Below, piece by piece: positions 4,959 through 6,057 of a stretch of 6,057 bases of DNA. The notes beneath the pieces are model-generated. The model saw nothing but the letters and a program-made list of their open reading frames with translations, had not been told where the DNA came from and ran no database searches. The stretch spans positions 1 to 6,057 of the forward strand of contig USLW01000136.1 of NCBI GenBank assembly GCA_900555605.1, in the 5' to 3' direction. Every line of letters begins with the position of its first letter. The stretch's first letter is position 1. The position numbers were made by a program, and so were the translations under genes. The DNA comes from an uncultured Clostridium sp. GTDB lineage: Bacteria; Bacillota; Clostridia; UBA1212; UBA1255.

Positions 4959-6057
4959 ATGGGAATTAATTATATATATCCAAGATATGAAGTCGTCAGA
5001 AACAAAGATCGATGCATCGCCTGCCGCGTCTGCGAAAGGCAGTGCGCCAATGAAGTGCACAGCTTTGATGCGGAGCTGGGCATCATGAAGGCAGATGAAG
5101 CAAAATGTGTAAATTGTCACCGATGCGTTTCACTATGTCCCACCCGCGCGCTGAAAATTGTAGAAACCGACCATAAATTTAAGGAAAACGGGAACTGGAC
5201 AGGCGCAAATATTACCGAGATCTACCGGCAGGCTGAGAGCGGCGGCGTACTGCTGTCCTCCATGGGAAATCCCCGGCCCCTTCCTGTATATTGGGATAAA
5301 ATGCTGATTAACGCTTCACAGGTCACCAATCCTTCTATCGATCCCCTGCGGGAGCCCATGGAAACAAAAGTTTTTTTAGGAAAAAAGCCTGATCACATCT
5401 CCCGTGACGAACACGGAGAGATCATTCCGGATATGCCGTGCGGCATTGAGCTCTCCACGCCGATTATGTTTTCCGCTATGTCATATGGCTCTATCAGCTA
5501 TAACGCCCACGCCAGCCTTGCGCGGGCAGCCCAAGAGCTGGGGATTCTGTATAACACCGGAGAAGGCGGATTGCACGAGGATTTTTATCAATACGGAAGC
5601 AGTACCATCGTCCAGGTGGCTTCCGGGCGTTTCGGCGTGTATAAAGATTATCTGAAGGCAGGCGCTGCCATCGAAATCAAAATGGGCCAAGGCGCTAAAC
5701 CTGGAATCGGCGGTCATCTGCCAGGAGCAAAGATCGTCGGAGATATTTCAAAAACGCGGATGATTCCGGAGGGCTCTGACGCCATTTCACCCGCTCCCCA
5801 CCACGATATCTATTCCATCGAGGACCTGCGGCAGCTGGTCTATTCCCTCAAAGAGGCTGTCGCATACAAAAAACCGGTAATTGTAAAAATTGCCGCTGTT
5901 CATAATGTGGCTGCCATTGCCAGCGGGATTGCCAGAAGCGGCGCGGATATTATTGCGATTGACGGATTTCGGGGCGGTACCGGAGCGGCGCCTACCAGGA
6001 TTCGGGATCATGTAGGCATCCCCATTGAACTGGCGCTGGCCAGTGTGGATACCCGCC
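4959..6057 (+). CDS. gltB: Ferredoxin-fused glutamate synthase FMN subunit (runs off right edge)
   Basis: The synthase part of glutamate synthase: it combines ammonia with 2-oxoglutarate and reduces the product to glutamate using FMN and iron-sulfur clusters. About 366 codons are present. The ATG at 4959 has GGAGG seven bases upstream. Two [4Fe-4S] ferredoxin motifs come first: Cys19, 22, 25, 29 and Cys50, 53, 56, 60 (the latter ending CP). The FMN-binding TIM-barrel domain follows, with SAMSYGS (from 172), NTGEGG (199-204), KMGQGAKPGIGGHLPG (from 241), SPAPHHDIYS (277-286) and GGTGAAP (339-345), all typical of the family. The cysteines for its own Fe-S cluster are expected beyond the edge. 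This layout matches the archaeal-type split enzyme also found in Clostridia, rather than the fused large GltB of proteobacteria. The electron donor is not visible; a GltB3 or flavin reductase gene may follow. Confidence 0.95.
   Translation, partial: MGINYIYPRYEVVRNKDRCIACRVCERQCANEVHSFDAELGIMKADEAKCVNCHRCVSLCPTRALKIVETDHKFKENGNWTGANITEIYRQAESGGVLLSSMGNPRPLPVYWDKMLINASQVTNPSIDPLREPMETKVFLGKKPDHISRDEHGEIIPDMPCGIELSTPIMFSAMSYGSISYNAHASLARAAQELGILYNTGEGGLHEDFYQYGSSTIVQVASGRFGVYKDYLKAGAAIEIKMGQGAKPGIGGHLPGAKIVGDISKTRMIPEGSDAISPAPHHDIYSIEDLRQLVYSLKEAVAYKKPVIVKIAAVHNVAAIASGIARSGADIIAIDGFRGGTGAAPTRIRDHVGIPIELALASVDTR

Overview
The window looks like a chromosome segment from an anaerobic Firmicute of the Clostridia type. 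This is inferred from three things: a small SRP RNA gene directly upstream of dnaX (a linkage known from Firmicutes), strong GGAGG ribosome binding sites, and a split, ferredoxin-containing glutamate synthase. Genus cannot be determined from the sequence. Base composition looks moderate and fairly even, and I see no insertion sequence, tRNA, phage gene or CRISPR array.

Layout. On the minus strand, reading right to left, there is a three-repeat secreted or surface protein gene (about 3310 to 1543), a strong hairpin, the SRP RNA gene with its own near-consensus promoter (about 1380 to 1210), and dnaX (1169 to beyond the left edge). On the plus strand, a consensus promoter at 3685-3713 drives a short attenuator leader (3721-3790). 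This is followed by a class II glutamine amidotransferase (3824-4933) and a ferredoxin-fused glutamate synthase FMN subunit (4959 to beyond the right edge). The surface gene and the glutamate synthase operon are divergent, separated by about 380 bases that may hold a decayed gene fragment.

How the genes work together. SRP RNA and DnaX are housekeeping components: membrane protein targeting and the replicative clamp loader. Because only 40 bases separate them and no promoter lies between, dnaX is probably read from the SRP RNA promoter. The glutamate synthase pair makes glutamate from glutamine and 2-oxoglutarate: the first subunit releases ammonia and the second, with two [4Fe-4S] clusters and FMN, should do the reductive amination.

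The two most notable observations are these. First, the glutamate synthase leader has a 5'-terminal hairpin with a hexaloop AAAGGC (A1, G4, as bound by ANTAR antiterminators) whose 3' arm is also the base of an intrinsic terminator. Second, the surface protein gene is broken by a single extra base at about 2884, inside a conserved strand of its first repeat; both flanking frames are clearly coding.
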